A program made the position numbers and the translations under genes. Under the pieces are notes generated by a model. It ran no database searches. It had not been told where the DNA came from and saw only the letters and a program-made list of their open reading frames with translations. A DNA stretch of 64,000 nucleotides from Amycolatopsis azurea DSM 43854 (GTDB taxonomy: Bacteria > Actinomycetota > Actinomycetes > Mycobacteriales > Pseudonocardiaceae): positions 186,001 to 250,000 of the forward strand of contig NZ_MUXN01000006.1 of assembly GCF_001995215.1 (NCBI RefSeq), read 5' to 3'. This document shows, piece after piece, positions 35,945-44,314 of the stretch; the first letter of the stretch is position 1, and every line of letters starts with the position of its first letter.

Positions 35945-35998
35945 GGTGGTCGTGAGTGGTAAGTGACGTTAGAACGTCACTTACCACTCACGACCACC
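35945..35998. repeat. 54-base perfect palindrome (copy 1)
   Basis: Two exact 26-base arms (35945-35970 and 35973-35998, starting GGTGGTCGTGAGTGGTAAGT) around AG. A closely similar copy is at 55061-55114. It lies in the 364-base gap between the allophanate hydrolase homologue and pspM, 36 bases past the pspM stop. It may act as a terminator for pspM or be a mobile palindromic repeat. Nothing else convincing was seen in 35852-36033. Confidence 0.85.
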
Positions 35999-36033
35999 CT
36001 GGCCCAGTCGCTCCCGGCGCCCTTTTCCATGGC

Positions 36034-37014
36034 TCAGGAGAGTTCGCGCAGGGCCATCGCGAGGCCGGCGAGCTTGTCGGTCGCGTCGGAGAGCGATTCC
36101 TTGGACGACGTCATGCCGTCCGAGCTGGCGGCGACGGTGTGCCCGGCGGCCGCGACGAGACCGCCGTAGCCGTCGAGGCCGTCGTCGAGCTGCTCGCGCA
36201 GTTGCTTGATGGCGGCGTCGAGGGCGCCGCGTTCCCGTTCGGGCGCGGCGTCGCGGCCGCGTTCGATGGCCTGGATCCGGCCCGCGAGCCCGCGCAGGGC
36301 CTGTGCCGCCTCGGCGGCGGTGGTCCGGGCGTCCGCGACGGCGATCTCCGAGACCGGCATGGTGCCGAGCGACGTCGGCTGCGAAAGCTGGCGAAGCAGC
36401 TCCGTCAGCGAAGCCTCGCTCTCGGCGAGGCGCTCCATCGGCTCCCGCGCGACGGATCGCGCCGGGGGAAGCGGCGGCGGGGCGGCGGGCGCGGCAGGCA
36501 GCACGGTGCGCTTGAGCGTCCGCAGCCGCAGTCCGGACTTGACCCCGAACGTGCCGAAGATGACGGCGAACGCGCCGCCCGCGATGGCCTGGAGGACTTC
36601 GACCTCGCCCGCCTTCAGCAGGCCGGCGCCTGCGACGAACGCGTACAGTCCACAAAGGATAGTGAGGAGGATCCAGAAGGTCAGCGCACGGGAAGTGCGG
36701 CGCTTCTGTCTCTCCAATTTGGCCGCGGGCTCGTTCCAGCGGGCCCACTTGGCCTTCGCCTCGGCGACCACCGGGATCTGCCCCGACGCCATCGACGTCA
36801 GCTGCTGCGAGATCTTCGGCATGGGCGGCATCTGCGGCATCGGGGGACGCGGCCTCGACGGCTGAGCCGGTCGCGGAGAGGAGCCCTGCTCGGAGGGCGG
36901 GATGTAGCGCTGGAGCTTCTCCTGCGCGCGTTGGGCGTAGTCGGGCAGCTTCTCGATGTGCTTCTCAAGCTTGGCGGTGAACTCCCCGAAGTCCTTGCGC
37001 CTGCCCTGCCCCAT
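36034..37014 (-). CDS. pspM: PspM-like envelope stress membrane protein
   Basis: 326 residues. A cytoplasmic N-terminal part (DFGEFTAKLEKHIEKLPDYAQRAQEKLQ, then a P/M-rich linker) precedes two membrane spans (about 110-130, ALTFWILLTILCGLYAFVAGAG, and 138-158, VLQAIAGGAFAVIFGTFG) and a long charged helical C-terminus. In M. tuberculosis the gene after pspA encodes PspM (Rv2743c), a membrane partner of the PspA/ClgR stress system; the position and topology here match. Direct sequence identity was not assessed. Confidence 0.78.
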   Translation of the reverse strand: MGQGRRKDFGEFTAKLEKHIEKLPDYAQRAQEKLQRYIPPSEQGSSPRPAQPSRPRPPMPQMPPMPKISQQLTSMASGQIPVVAEAKAKWARWNEPAAKLERQKRRTSRALTFWILLTILCGLYAFVAGAGLLKAGEVEVLQAIAGGAFAVIFGTFGVKSGLRLRTLKRTVLPAAPAAPPPLPPARSVAREPMERLAESEASLTELLRQLSQPTSLGTMPVSEIAVADARTTAAEAAQALRGLAGRIQAIERGRDAAPERERGALDAAIKQLREQLDDGLDGYGGLVAAAGHTVAASSDGMTSSKESLSDATDKLAGLAMALRELS

Positions 37015-37040
37015 TGCCCTCGCCCCTCTGTTCGGTGAGA

Positions 37041-37073
37041 CCGGTCCCGTACCCGTGAGGGGTACGGGACCGG
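37041..37073 (-). terminator. Hairpin between pspA and pspM
   Basis: CCGGTCCCGTACCC (37041-37054) and its exact complement (37060-37073) enclose GTGAG, 11 bases past the pspA stop. No U-run follows, so it may attenuate or stabilise the pspA message and leave pspM less expressed. Confidence 0.6.
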
Positions 37074-37084
37074 CTCAAGGTGTG

Positions 37085-37927
37085 TCAGGCGGGGTTCTTG
37101 CCCTGTTCGGCCTGAACCCGTGCCTGGATCTCACGCTGGATGTCCGCGCCGCTCGACGCCTTCGGCGCGGCGGCGGTCTTGCCGTCGGTCACCTGAGCGA
37201 CGGAGTCACCCTTCATGGACGCGCGGATCTGCTCCAGCCGCGAGTGTCCCGCGAGCTGCGTCGTGGAGGCCTGGACCTCCATCATCCGGCCCTGGACGGA
37301 GTTCTGTGCGAGTTCGGCCGAGCCCAGCGCCGTGGTGTAGCGCTTCTCGATCTTGTCGCGAACGTCCTCCAGCGACGGGGTGTTGCCCGGCGCGGCCAGC
37401 TGGCTCATCTGGTTCAGCGAAGCGGAGACCTGCTCCTGCATCTTCGCCTGCTCCAGCTGCGAGAGCAGCTTGGTGCGCTCGGCCAGCTTCTGCTGCAGCA
37501 TGGTCGCGTTGCGCTCGACGGCCTTCTTCGCCTGCTCCGCCGCCTGAAGCGACTGGTCGTGCAGGGTCTTCAAGTCCTCGATGCTCTGCTCGGCGGTGAC
37601 GAGCTGCGCGGCGAAGCTCTCCGCCGCGTTCTCGAACTCGGTCGCCTTCTGCTCATCGCCCTTGGCACGCGCCTCGTCGGCGAGCACCAGCGCCTGGCGG
37701 GTCGAAGCCTGCAGCTTCTCCACGTCACCGAGCTGGCGGTTCAGCTTCATCTCCAGCTGACGCTGGTTACCGATCACCGAGGCGGCCTGCTGGGTCAGCG
37801 CCTGGTGGTTGCGCTGCGCCTCCTCGATGGCCTGCTGGATCTGTACCTTCGGGTCGGCGTGCTCGTCGATCTTCGACGAGAACGCCGCCATCATGTACTT
37901 CCAGAACTTCACGAACGGGTTGGCCAT
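37085..37927 (-). CDS. pspA: Phage shock protein A homologue (PspA/IM30)
   Basis: 280 residues from ATG at 37927 ([42 protein letters not shown]); the ORF extends upstream without support. It is almost wholly helical with long coiled coils, as in the ESCRT-III-like PspA family, plus an actinobacterial Q/A-rich tail ([13 protein letters not shown]). It protects the membrane under envelope stress and, in mycobacteria, works with PspM and the activator ClgR. AGGAG directly abuts the ATG, so the start spacing is atypical. Confidence 0.92.
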   Translation of the reverse strand: MANPFVKFWKYMMAAFSSKIDEHADPKVQIQQAIEEAQRNHQALTQQAASVIGNQRQLEMKLNRQLGDVEKLQASTRQALVLADEARAKGDEQKATEFENAAESFAAQLVTAEQSIEDLKTLHDQSLQAAEQAKKAVERNATMLQQKLAERTKLLSQLEQAKMQEQVSASLNQMSQLAAPGNTPSLEDVRDKIEKRYTTALGSAELAQNSVQGRMMEVQASTTQLAGHSRLEQIRASMKGDSVAQVTDGKTAAAPKASSGADIQREIQARVQAEQGKNPA

Positions 37928-38147
37928 CTCCTCCGCCTGCCTTCTCGCATCCCACGGGCTGTTACCTCGAGGTGGGGCGTCCCCTCTTTGATGTTGCAAC
38001 GTCCCGACCCCGGCGTTGAGTTCCATCGTGTCAGGTCGGCGTCCCGCGTTCCAGGCGACCCCGACGGAATTCAGGGATCCCCCTGACTGTGATGTCCGCG
38101 ACCTTTCGGGTTCACCGGCCGGTGACCCTGGGTGAAAACGGCCGGAG

Positions 38148-39029
38148 TCAGCGGCGCAGAGCGGTCTCCTCTTCCATGCGTGACAACTTCTCGGGGTTGC
38201 GCACGGCGTAGAGCCCGGTGATGAGGCCGTCGTCGACGCGCAGCGCGATGACGGTGTCGACCTCGCCGCCGAGCCGGAGGATCAGCGCGGGGTGGCCGTT
38301 GACCTGCACCGTCCGCATCGTCGCGGTGTCGTCGCGGGCCGGGCGGCTCCCGGCGAGCAGCGGCGCGACCAGCGCGGCCCCCACCACGGGTTCCAGCACG
38401 GCCTGCACCACTCCCCCGCCGTCGCCGAGGAAGACGACGTCGGGCGCGAGGACGTCGAGCAGTCCCTGCAGGTCCCCCGTCCGGACGGCCCGGTGGAAGG
38501 CGTCGAGCACGTCCCGGGTCTCGCCGGGGGACGCGGCGCCCCGCGGCCGGCGGGCGGCGACGTGTGCCCGGGCCCGGTGGGCGATCTGATGGACCGCCGC
38601 CGGGGTCTTGCCGACGGCTTCGGCGATCTCGCCGTAGGCCACGTCGAACACCTCGCGCAGCACGAACACCGCGCGTTCGGTCGGGGTGAGGGTCTCCAGC
38701 ACCAGTAGCATCGCCATCGAGACGCTGTCGGCCAGCTCCACGTCGTCGGCCACGTCGGGGGTGGTGAGCAGCGGTTCCGGCAGCCAGGGGCCGACGTAGG
38801 ACTCCTTGCGACGGCCGAGCGTGCGCAGCCTGCCGAGCGCCTGCCGGGTCGTGACGCGGACGAGGTACGCCCGCGGGTTTTCCACGATGGCGAGATCGAC
38901 GCCCGACCAGCGCAGCCAGGTCTCCTGGAGGACGTCCTCCGCGTCGGCGGCCGAGCCGAGCATCTCGTAGGCGACGGTGAAGAGCAGATTGCGATGGTCG
39001 AGGAACGCCTCCGTGGCGGGGTCGGGCAT
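38148..39029 (-). CDS. ECF41-type RNA polymerase sigma factor (SigJ-like) with SnoaL-like C-terminus
   Basis: 293 residues. Sigma region 2 ([35 protein letters not shown]), region 4 ([47 protein letters not shown]), and a C-terminal SnoaL-like domain. The three ECF41 marks are visible: WLPEP in the linker (near residue 98), DGGG in the C-domain, and NPEKL near the end (family NPDKL). ECF41 sigmas have no anti-sigma; their C-terminal domain modulates activity. As usual for the group, a carboxymuconolactone-decarboxylase/AhpD-like gene is next to it, divergently. Confidence 0.93.
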   Translation of the reverse strand: MPDPATEAFLDHRNLLFTVAYEMLGSAADAEDVLQETWLRWSGVDLAIVENPRAYLVRVTTRQALGRLRTLGRRKESYVGPWLPEPLLTTPDVADDVELADSVSMAMLLVLETLTPTERAVFVLREVFDVAYGEIAEAVGKTPAAVHQIAHRARAHVAARRPRGAASPGETRDVLDAFHRAVRTGDLQGLLDVLAPDVVFLGDGGGVVQAVLEPVVGAALVAPLLAGSRPARDDTATMRTVQVNGHPALILRLGGEVDTVIALRVDDGLITGLYAVRNPEKLSRMEEETALRR

Positions 39030-39065
39030 GGACGGCTCCTCTTTCCGTGGACGGGTCCCTCACCG

Positions 39066-39092
39066 GACGCCGGACCGCGCCGGTTTCTGACA
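39066..39092 (-). promoter_or_regulatory. ECF41-type promoter of the sigma gene
   Basis: On the minus strand TGTCAGA (39086-39092), 16 bases, then CGTC (39066-39069), 37 bases before the sigma factor ATG. ECF41 promoters are described as TGTCACA, ~16 bases, CGTC. This indicates autoregulation. Match is by eye. Confidence 0.65.
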
Positions 39093-39126
39093 CTTTCACG
39101 ACGTGGCGCACGTCACGTCCTCGCGC

Positions 39127-39153
39127 TGTCAGCGTGCCCCGGTCACCGGCATC
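39127..39153 (+). promoter_or_regulatory. ECF41-like promoter of the AhpD-like gene
   Basis: TGTCAGC (39127-39133), 16 bases, then CATC (39150-39153), 47 bases before the gene start. It has the same spacing as the divergent promoter and one mismatch from CGTC, so the sigma factor probably drives its partner gene. Confidence 0.55.
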
Positions 39154-39199
39154 TGGTGGTCGTTCGCTTCAGCAGACGACCACGAATGAGGACGAGATC

Positions 39200-39685
39200 A
39201 TGGATTCCCGTTTCGATCTGAACAGCAACGACCTCGGCGCCAAGCTCGGCAAGCGCTTCGCGAACGTGAGCGTGGCCATCAAGGGGTCGACGCTGCCGAA
39301 GATCACCCAGGAGCTGGTGTCGCTGCGGGCCAGCCAGCTCAACGGCTGCGGCTACTGCGTCGACGCCCACGCCAAGGACCTGGCGGCCGCCGGCGAACCC
39401 GCGGTCCGCGTCAACCTGGTCGCCGCCTGGCGCGAGTCGACCGTGTTCACCGAGGCCGAGCAGGCCGCGCTGGCCTTCGCGGAGGAAGGCAGCCGCCTCG
39501 CCGACGCGCACCAGGGCGTCTCGGACGAAACCTGGGCACTGGTGCGCGAGCACTACGACGACGATCAGCTCGCCGCGCTGATCTACCTGGTCGCGATGAT
39601 CAACGCCGCCAACCGGCTGCTCGTCATCACGCACACCAAGGGCGGCTCCTACCAGGCGGGCACGTTCGACAGTGCCGCGAGCTGA
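39200..39685 (+). CDS. Carboxymuconolactone decarboxylase / AhpD-like protein
   Basis: 161 residues from ATG at 39200 (GAGGACG upstream). The AhpD-type redox motif is in QLNGCGYCVDAHAKDL: C-x-x-C with a histidine four residues on, plus an upstream Glu (TQELVSLRAS). Such proteins use the cysteine pair to reduce hydroperoxides or thiol partners. Pairing with ECF41 sigma genes is established, and the promoters here support that link. The gene and its sigma factor sit between pspA and clgR. Confidence 0.9.
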   Translation: MDSRFDLNSNDLGAKLGKRFANVSVAIKGSTLPKITQELVSLRASQLNGCGYCVDAHAKDLAAAGEPAVRVNLVAAWRESTVFTEAEQAALAFAEEGSRLADAHQGVSDETWALVREHYDDDQLAALIYLVAMINAANRLLVITHTKGGSYQAGTFDSAAS

Positions 39686-39700
39686 CCCGGCGTACGAGAG

Positions 39701-39727
39701 AGGCCCCAGGCGATTCGCCTGGGGCCT
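39701..39727. terminator. Bidirectional terminator hairpin
   Basis: AGGCCCCAGGCG (39701-39712) and its exact complement (39716-39727) enclose ATT and are followed by TTTC. It sits between the convergent stops of the AhpD-like gene (39685) and clgR (39746). Confidence 0.8.
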
Positions 39728-39745
39728 TTCCCGTTCGGAGCTTTG

Positions 39746-40195
39746 CTAGGCGGCGACCATCTTCGGGGCGGAGATCGTCGTCCGCAGGGCGGGGCTCATC
39801 CGCGGCGGCGGCGAGATCCGCAGGTCGGCCAGGTCGTTGCCGATCAGCTCGGACACCAGGTGACCGCCCTCGAGGCCCGCTTCGGCGCTTTCCCGCTCCG
39901 GAGCGCGCCGCTTGCCCGCTTCGACCTTCTCGTCCACCGGGGCGACCTCGACGTTGTCCATCGCCGAGACGTCCGCCGCGACCTTGTGCAGGAGTTCGCC
40001 CAGCGGAAGGTCCAGGGCCTCGCAAATGGACGCCAGCAGCTCGCTGGACGCCTCCTTCTGCCCGCGCTCGACCTCGGAAAGGTAACCGAGGCTCACCCTG
40101 GCGGCGCGGGAGATGTCCCGCAGCGTTCGACGCTGGTTCGTGCGGGCGTGTCGGAGCCGGTCGCCGATCGCCTCGCGCAACAGCACGGTCATCAC
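39746..40195 (-). CDS. clgR: XRE-family regulator ClgR
   Basis: 149 residues. N-terminal helix-turn-helix [57 protein letters not shown] is close to the ClgR signature. ClgR activates clp protease and psp genes under stress. The C-terminus ends in KMVAA, the kind of apolar Ala-Ala tail that exposes ClgR to ClpP-dependent degradation. Synteny with mycobacterial clgR-pspA-pspM supports the name; here a sigma/AhpD pair separates clgR from pspA. A candidate ClgR box lies upstream. Confidence 0.92.
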   Translation of the reverse strand: MMTVLLREAIGDRLRHARTNQRRTLRDISRAARVSLGYLSEVERGQKEASSELLASICEALDLPLGELLHKVAADVSAMDNVEVAPVDEKVEAGKRRAPERESAEAGLEGGHLVSELIGNDLADLRISPPPRMSPALRTTISAPKMVAA

Positions 40196-40269
40196 GCGCC
40201 TCCCTTCCAGGACTGACTACCCCCTACGTTACCCAGAGCGGCGCCCCGGGCGCAGGGGTTGACACGGCA

Positions 40270-40286
40270 ATACGCCAAGGGCGAAC
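40270..40286 (-). promoter_or_regulatory. Candidate ClgR box upstream of clgR
   Basis: Minus strand GTTCGCCCTTGGCGTAT: half-sites TTCGCC and GGCG around CTT, close to the actinobacterial ClgR consensus GTTCGC-N5-GCGAAC-like. It lies about 75 bases before the clgR start and suggests autoactivation. Confidence 0.5.
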
Positions 40287-40293
40287 GCGGCGA

Positions 40294-40755
40294 TCATGCG
40301 AGATGTTCCCCCAGCAGGGCGAACGCGCCGCGGACCGCGCCGTCCCTGACCGAGGCTCGATCACCGCTCAACCGCAGCGTACGGACGGTGAGCACGTCCG
40401 GCCCGGCGAGCCCGACGTGGACGGTGCCGGGTGCCACGCCGTCCTGTCCGGCCGGGCCCGCGACTCCGGTCAGGCCGAGACCCCAGGTGGCACCGCACCG
40501 CTCACCGGCACCCGCGGCCAACTGTGCCGCGACCTCGGGATGGACGGCGCCGTGCGCGGCGAGGAGGTCCGCGTCGACCCCGGCGAGCGACGCCTTGAGG
40601 TCGGTGGCGTAGACGATCAGCCCGCCCCGGACGGCGGCACTCGATCCGGGGACCTCGGTCAGCGTCGCGCAGACCAGCCCGGCGGTCAGCGACTCGGCCG
40701 CCGCCACCGTCTCCCCTCGCTCGATCAGGTGAGTGATCAAGGTCTCAGCGTTCAT
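40294..40755 (-). CDS. cinA: CinA C-terminal domain protein (nicotinamide-nucleotide amidase)
   Basis: 153 residues from ATG at 40755, which overlaps the pgsA stop (ATGA). Only the C-terminal (PncC) domain is present: AAAESLTAGLVCATLTEVPGSSAAVRGGLIVYATDLKASL, GLGLTGVAGPAGQDGVAPGTVHVGL. It deamidates NMN in NAD recycling. The short, single-domain form in the pgsA-clgR interval is the usual actinobacterial arrangement. Confidence 0.93.
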   Translation of the reverse strand: MNAETLITHLIERGETVAAAESLTAGLVCATLTEVPGSSAAVRGGLIVYATDLKASLAGVDADLLAAHGAVHPEVAAQLAAGAGERCGATWGLGLTGVAGPAGQDGVAPGTVHVGLAGPDVLTVRTLRLSGDRASVRDGAVRGAFALLGEHLA

Positions 40756-41393
40756 GCGCCCGCGGCACGCCTTCCGGCCGAGCGCAGCCGCACCGCACGC
40801 ACGACGTAGTCGAGGCCGGTCACGACGGTCAGCACGAGCGCGAGCCCCATCAGCACCCAGCGCACCGGCTCGGCGGACCCGGGCAACGGCAGCAGGTACG
40901 CGGTGATGGCCGCGATCTGCGCGAGCGTCTTGGCCTTGCCGCCCCGGCTGGCCGGGATGACGCCGTGCCGGATCACCCAGAACCGCAGCAGCGTCACGCC
41001 GATCTCGCGGACCGCGATGACGATGGTGACCCACCAGCCCAGTTCGCCGAGCACGCTCAGCCCGACCAGCGCGGCGCCGATCAGCGCCTTGTCCGCGATC
41101 GGGTCGGCGATCTTGCCGAAGTCGGTGATCAGCCCGTACTTGCGCGCGACCCAGCCGTCGACCTGGTCGGTGAACGACGCGATCGCGAACAGCGCGGTCG
41201 CGATCGCGCGCCAGAAGGTGTCCGCCCCGTCGCCGGTGAACAGCGCCATCACGAACAGCGGCACCAGCACCAGCCGCGACATCGTGAGCAGGTTCGCCAG
41301 GTTCAGGGTCGGGACCGGGGTGGCCTCGGGTACCCGGGCGTGCTCACCGCCCGTCCCCTCACCGGCCCCGGCGTCGCTCGGGGCGGCATTCAC
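40752..41393 (-). CDS. pgsA: CDP-diacylglycerol--glycerol-3-phosphate phosphatidyltransferase-like enzyme
   Basis: 213 residues. CDP-alcohol phosphotransferase motif D-G-x2-A-R-x8-G-x3-D-x3-D is complete in [27 protein letters not shown]. Several spans ([60 protein letters not shown]). A 30-residue hydrophilic N-terminus precedes the fold. It probably makes phosphatidylglycerophosphate, though family members vary in alcohol acceptor. Overlaps rimO (ATGA). Confidence 0.92.
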   Translation of the reverse strand: MNAAPSDAGAGEGTGGEHARVPEATPVPTLNLANLLTMSRLVLVPLFVMALFTGDGADTFWRAIATALFAIASFTDQVDGWVARKYGLITDFGKIADPIADKALIGAALVGLSVLGELGWWVTIVIAVREIGVTLLRFWVIRHGVIPASRGGKAKTLAQIAAITAYLLPLPGSAEPVRWVLMGLALVLTVVTGLDYVVRAVRLRSAGRRAAGA

Positions 41394-42838
41394 CGGTCGG
41401 CCTCGGGCGGCGCGGGCCGCACGATCAGGTCGACACCCTCGGAGTCGACGACCTCACAGCGCACGAAGTCCCCCACCGCCAGCGCGGGCAGGTCGTCCGT
41501 CTCGATCAGGACACATTCACCGTCGACCTCGGGGGCCTGGTGGGCGGCGCGGCCGATCGGGTCCTCGCCGTCCTCGGCCTGCTCGATCAGGACGTCGACG
41601 AAGTCCCCGATGCGGTCCTCGGCCCGCTGCGAGGTCAGCTCCTCGACCAGCGCCGAGATCCGCGCGACCCGCTCGTTCACCACGGACTCGTCGAGTTTGC
41701 CGTCGAAGGTCTCGGCCTCGGTGCCGTCCTCGTCCGAGTAGCCGAAGACGCCCACCGCGTCCAGGCGCGCGCCGGTCAGGAAGCGCTCCAGCTCGGCGAC
41801 GTCCTCTTCGGTCTCGCCCGGGAACCCGACGATGACGTTGGTGCGGATGCCGGCGCCGGGCGAGAACTCGCGGATCTGGTCGCACAGCGCGAGGAACGAG
41901 TCCGTGGACCCGAAGCGGCGCATGCGGCGCAGCACGGTCTCGCTGGAGTGCTGGAAGGAGAGGTCGAAGTAGTCGGCGACGCCCGGCGTGGTCGCGATGG
42001 CCTTGACCAGGCCGGGGCGCGTCTCGGCGGGCTGCAGGTAGGAGACGCGGACGCGTTCGATGCCGGGCACCTCGGCCAGGCGCGGGACCAGCAGTTCCAG
42101 CGCGCGGGCGCCGTCGCGGCCGAAGTCCTTGCCGTAGGAGGTGGAGTTCTCCGAGACGAGGAAGACCTCCTTGACGCCGTTCTCCGCGAGCCACATCGCC
42201 TCGGCGACGATCTCGTCCGGCTGCCGCGACACGAAGGAGCCGCGGAACGACGGGATCGCGCAGAACGAGCAGCGGCGGTCACAGCCGGAGGCGATCTTCA
42301 GCGCGGCCACCGGGGAGGTGTCGAGCCGTGTCCGCAGCACACGCGGGCCCCAGCCGTGCTGCGCGTGCCCCGGCACCTCGACCGACTCGGCGGCCGTCGG
42401 CCGCTGGACCGGGCTGATCGGCAGAAGCTTGCGGCGGTCGGACGGCGTGTGGGACTCGACCTTCCGGCCCGCCACGACGTCGTCCAGACGCTCGGCGAGG
42501 TCGGCGTAGTGATCGAAACCGAGGACCGCGTCGGCCTCGGGCAGGCTCTCGGCCAGCTCGTTGCCGTAGCGCTCGGCCATGCAGCCGACGGCGACGACCT
42601 TCTTGCCCGTGTCGGACGCCGCGAGCAGGGTGTCGACCGAATCCTTCTTGGCGGACTCGACGAAGCCGCAGGTGTTGACGACCACGACGTCGGAATCCTC
42701 GGGCTCGGCGGCGAGCTCCCAGCCGCCCGCCGCCAGCCGTCCGGCGAGTTCCTCGGAATCGACCTCGTTGCGGGCGCAACCGAGGGTCAGCAAGGACACG
42801 CGGCGAGTGGCGACAGGATCAGTGGTGGGAGAAGGCAC
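41390..42838 (-). CDS. rimO: Ribosomal protein S12 methylthiotransferase
   Basis: 482 residues from GTG at 42838 ([29 protein letters not shown]); the frame is open further. Radical-SAM enzyme that methylthiolates Asp of uS12. N-terminal UPF0004 domain with CARNEVDSE and other iron-sulphur cysteines, the radical-SAM C-x3-C-x2-C in [18 protein letters not shown], and a C-terminal TRAM domain. [13 protein letters not shown] is typical of RimO rather than MiaB. Divergent from argA. Confidence 0.95.
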   Translation of the reverse strand: MPSPTTDPVATRRVSLLTLGCARNEVDSEELAGRLAAGGWELAAEPEDSDVVVVNTCGFVESAKKDSVDTLLAASDTGKKVVAVGCMAERYGNELAESLPEADAVLGFDHYADLAERLDDVVAGRKVESHTPSDRRKLLPISPVQRPTAAESVEVPGHAQHGWGPRVLRTRLDTSPVAALKIASGCDRRCSFCAIPSFRGSFVSRQPDEIVAEAMWLAENGVKEVFLVSENSTSYGKDFGRDGARALELLVPRLAEVPGIERVRVSYLQPAETRPGLVKAIATTPGVADYFDLSFQHSSETVLRRMRRFGSTDSFLALCDQIREFSPGAGIRTNVIVGFPGETEEDVAELERFLTGARLDAVGVFGYSDEDGTEAETFDGKLDESVVNERVARISALVEELTSQRAEDRIGDFVDVLIEQAEDGEDPIGRAAHQAPEVDGECVLIETDDLPALAVGDFVRCEVVDSEGVDLIVRPAPPEADR

Positions 42839-42926
42839 GTGCCTTAGGGTAGCTGGCCTGTTCGCCGGGTCGGCGATCGCTCGCTCGGGCGAGCCCTCGA
42901 CCGGTCGCGGCCGCGCGGATGGCTTA

Positions 42927-43454
42927 ATGGTGGATGTGCCGTCAGACCCTCTCCTTCGCCGCCGTCCCACCGTCCGCCGGGCCCGGATCGCGGACGTCCG
43001 CAAGATCAAGGCGCTGGTCGACTCCGACGCGGGGACCGTGCTGCTGGAGAAGGACCTCGTCACCCTCTACGAGAACGTCCAGGAGTTCTGGGTGGTCGAG
43101 GACGGTGACGACGTGCTCGGCTGCGGCGCGCTCCACGTGCTGTGGGAGGACATCGCCGAGCTGCGCACCATCGCGGTCGACAAGGACTCGCGAGGCCGCG
43201 GGATCGGGCACGCGCTGGTCGCCCAGCTGATCGGCTTCGCCCGCGAGATCGGGCTGAAACGGCTGTTCGTGCTGACCTTCGAGACCCACTTCTTCGCCAG
43301 GCACGGCTTCGTCGAGATCGACGGCACGCCGGTCACCCAAGAGGTCTACGAGGAGATGCGGCGCTCGGCCGACCCGGGCGTCGCGGAGTTCCTCGACCTG
43401 CCGTACGTGAAGCCGAACACCCTGGGCAACAGCCGGATGCTGCTGGAGTTCTAG
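42927..43454 (+). CDS. argA: Amino-acid N-acetyltransferase (N-acetylglutamate synthase, GNAT type)
   Basis: 175 residues from ATG at 42927; GTG codons at 42930 and 42936 are alternatives. GNAT fold with acetyl-CoA loop [26 protein letters not shown] and [22 protein letters not shown], which resembles short actinobacterial N-acetylglutamate synthases (M. tuberculosis Rv2747). It would acetylate glutamate (or glutamine) at the start of arginine synthesis. In M. tuberculosis the gene is adjacent to ftsK; here five genes and several repeats separate them. Confidence 0.88.
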   Translation: MVDVPSDPLLRRRPTVRRARIADVRKIKALVDSDAGTVLLEKDLVTLYENVQEFWVVEDGDDVLGCGALHVLWEDIAELRTIAVDKDSRGRGIGHALVAQLIGFAREIGLKRLFVLTFETHFFARHGFVEIDGTPVTQEVYEEMRRSADPGVAEFLDLPYVKPNTLGNSRMLLEF

Positions 43455-43501
43455 CTGATGGGCGCCTTCGCCGCTTAGCTGCTGCGCGGCTGGGTATCCG
43501 G

Positions 43502-43558
43502 GTGTCCCCAATGTGGCATTGGGGACGTTGAGCGTCTCCAATGCCACATTGGGGACAC
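43502..43558. repeat. CCCCAATG-family double palindrome
   Basis: Arms 43502-43527 (GTGTCCCCAATGTGGCATTG...) and 43533-43558 pair with one mismatch around TTGAG. Each arm is itself palindromic (CCCCAATG-N3-CATTGGGG). Located 47 bases after argA; may serve as a terminator. Confidence 0.8.
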
Positions 43559-43642
43559 CAGGACATGCGGACCGGCCCAGACCGCGAACACGCGCCTAGC
43601 GGACACCTTCCCCGCCCAGCTGCCCTAATGATTCCGCAGCTG

Positions 43643-43700
43643 GGGTTCCCAATGTCGCATTTGAGACGCTCGGCGCCCCTAACGCGACATTGGGGACACC
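43643..43700. repeat. Degenerate CCCCAATG-family palindrome
   Basis: TTCCCAATGTCGCATTTGAG and CCTAACGCGACATTGGGG form an imperfect version of the neighbouring element. It is 22 bases past the CGNR gene stop. Two copies in 200 bases suggest tandem insertion or duplication. Confidence 0.65.
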
Positions 43701-43722
43701 CAGGCACCGGTGAAGGGAGCCT

Positions 43723-44256
43723 TCAGCCCTTCTTCGCGTGGCGGGCGACCCGCACCCGGTTGCCGCACAGCGACGGCGTGCACCAGACCCGCCTGCTGTT
43801 GGCGGCCACGAACAGCATCGAGCAGTCGTGCGCGCCGCATCGCCGCAGCTGAGCGGCGCGCGGCCCGGACACGAGGTCGATCGCGGCCACCGCGACGGCG
43901 GCGAGGGCGATCTCTCCACCGTCCTCGCCGTGCCAGGACATCTCGGCACCGTCGGCGGTCAACCGCGGGCTGGTCGGCACCGCGGCCGCGGCGGCGTTGA
44001 CCCGCTCGACCGCCCACGCCTCGGGCTCCCGCTTGGCCACGGCCGCCTCCAGCACCTCCCGCACCGCCGACCGCAGCCTCCGCGTCTGCTCGGCCGAGGG
44101 CGGCCGGGCGCCTTCGGGCAGCAGGGACGCCTGAGTCGCCCAGAACCTGGCATGGCCGTCGTCGAGCAGATCGATCGACGGCGAGACGGCCAGCATGACG
44201 GTGTCGGCGAGGTTCACCGCGAGATCGTCACCGGGGAGCGAGTCGAGGTCGAGCAT
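43723..44256 (-). CDS. ABATE/CGNR zinc-finger putative transcriptional regulator
   Basis: 177 residues. An N-terminal ABATE-like stress-sensing domain (LAVNLADTVML..., the helical middle) is followed by the CGNR zinc finger: CGAHDCSMLFVAANSRRVWCTPSLCGNRVRVARHAKKG, with C-x4-C and C-x4-C-G-N-R. These proteins are regarded as transcription factors. The gene is divergent from an alpha/beta hydrolase with a palindrome between the starts, so local regulation is likely. Confidence 0.9.
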   Translation of the reverse strand: MLDLDSLPGDDLAVNLADTVMLAVSPSIDLLDDGHARFWATQASLLPEGARPPSAEQTRRLRSAVREVLEAAVAKREPEAWAVERVNAAAAAVPTSPRLTADGAEMSWHGEDGGEIALAAVAVAAIDLVSGPRAAQLRRCGAHDCSMLFVAANSRRVWCTPSLCGNRVRVARHAKKG

Positions 44257-44275
44257 GCCTTGACACTATCAGGTA

Positions 44276-44305
44276 CTAATGGTTCAAGACAGTTCTAACC
44301 ATTAG
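44276..44305. promoter_or_regulatory. Operator-like palindrome in the CGNR/hydrolase divergent region
   Basis: CTAATGGTT (44276-44284) and AACCATTAG (44297-44305) are exact complements 12 bases apart, in a 58-base intergenic region shared by two divergent genes. TTGACA at 44260-44265 may be a -35 for the rightward genes. The AT-rich palindrome stands out from the GC-rich background and is a good candidate for the CGNR protein binding site. Confidence 0.6.
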
Positions 44306-44314
44306 GGAGTGTTC

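Noticed and set aside
43455..43722. CRISPR array (repeated short palindromes after argA)
   Set aside because: Only two unequal palindromes, no regular spacers and no cas genes; assigned to a dispersed repeat family.
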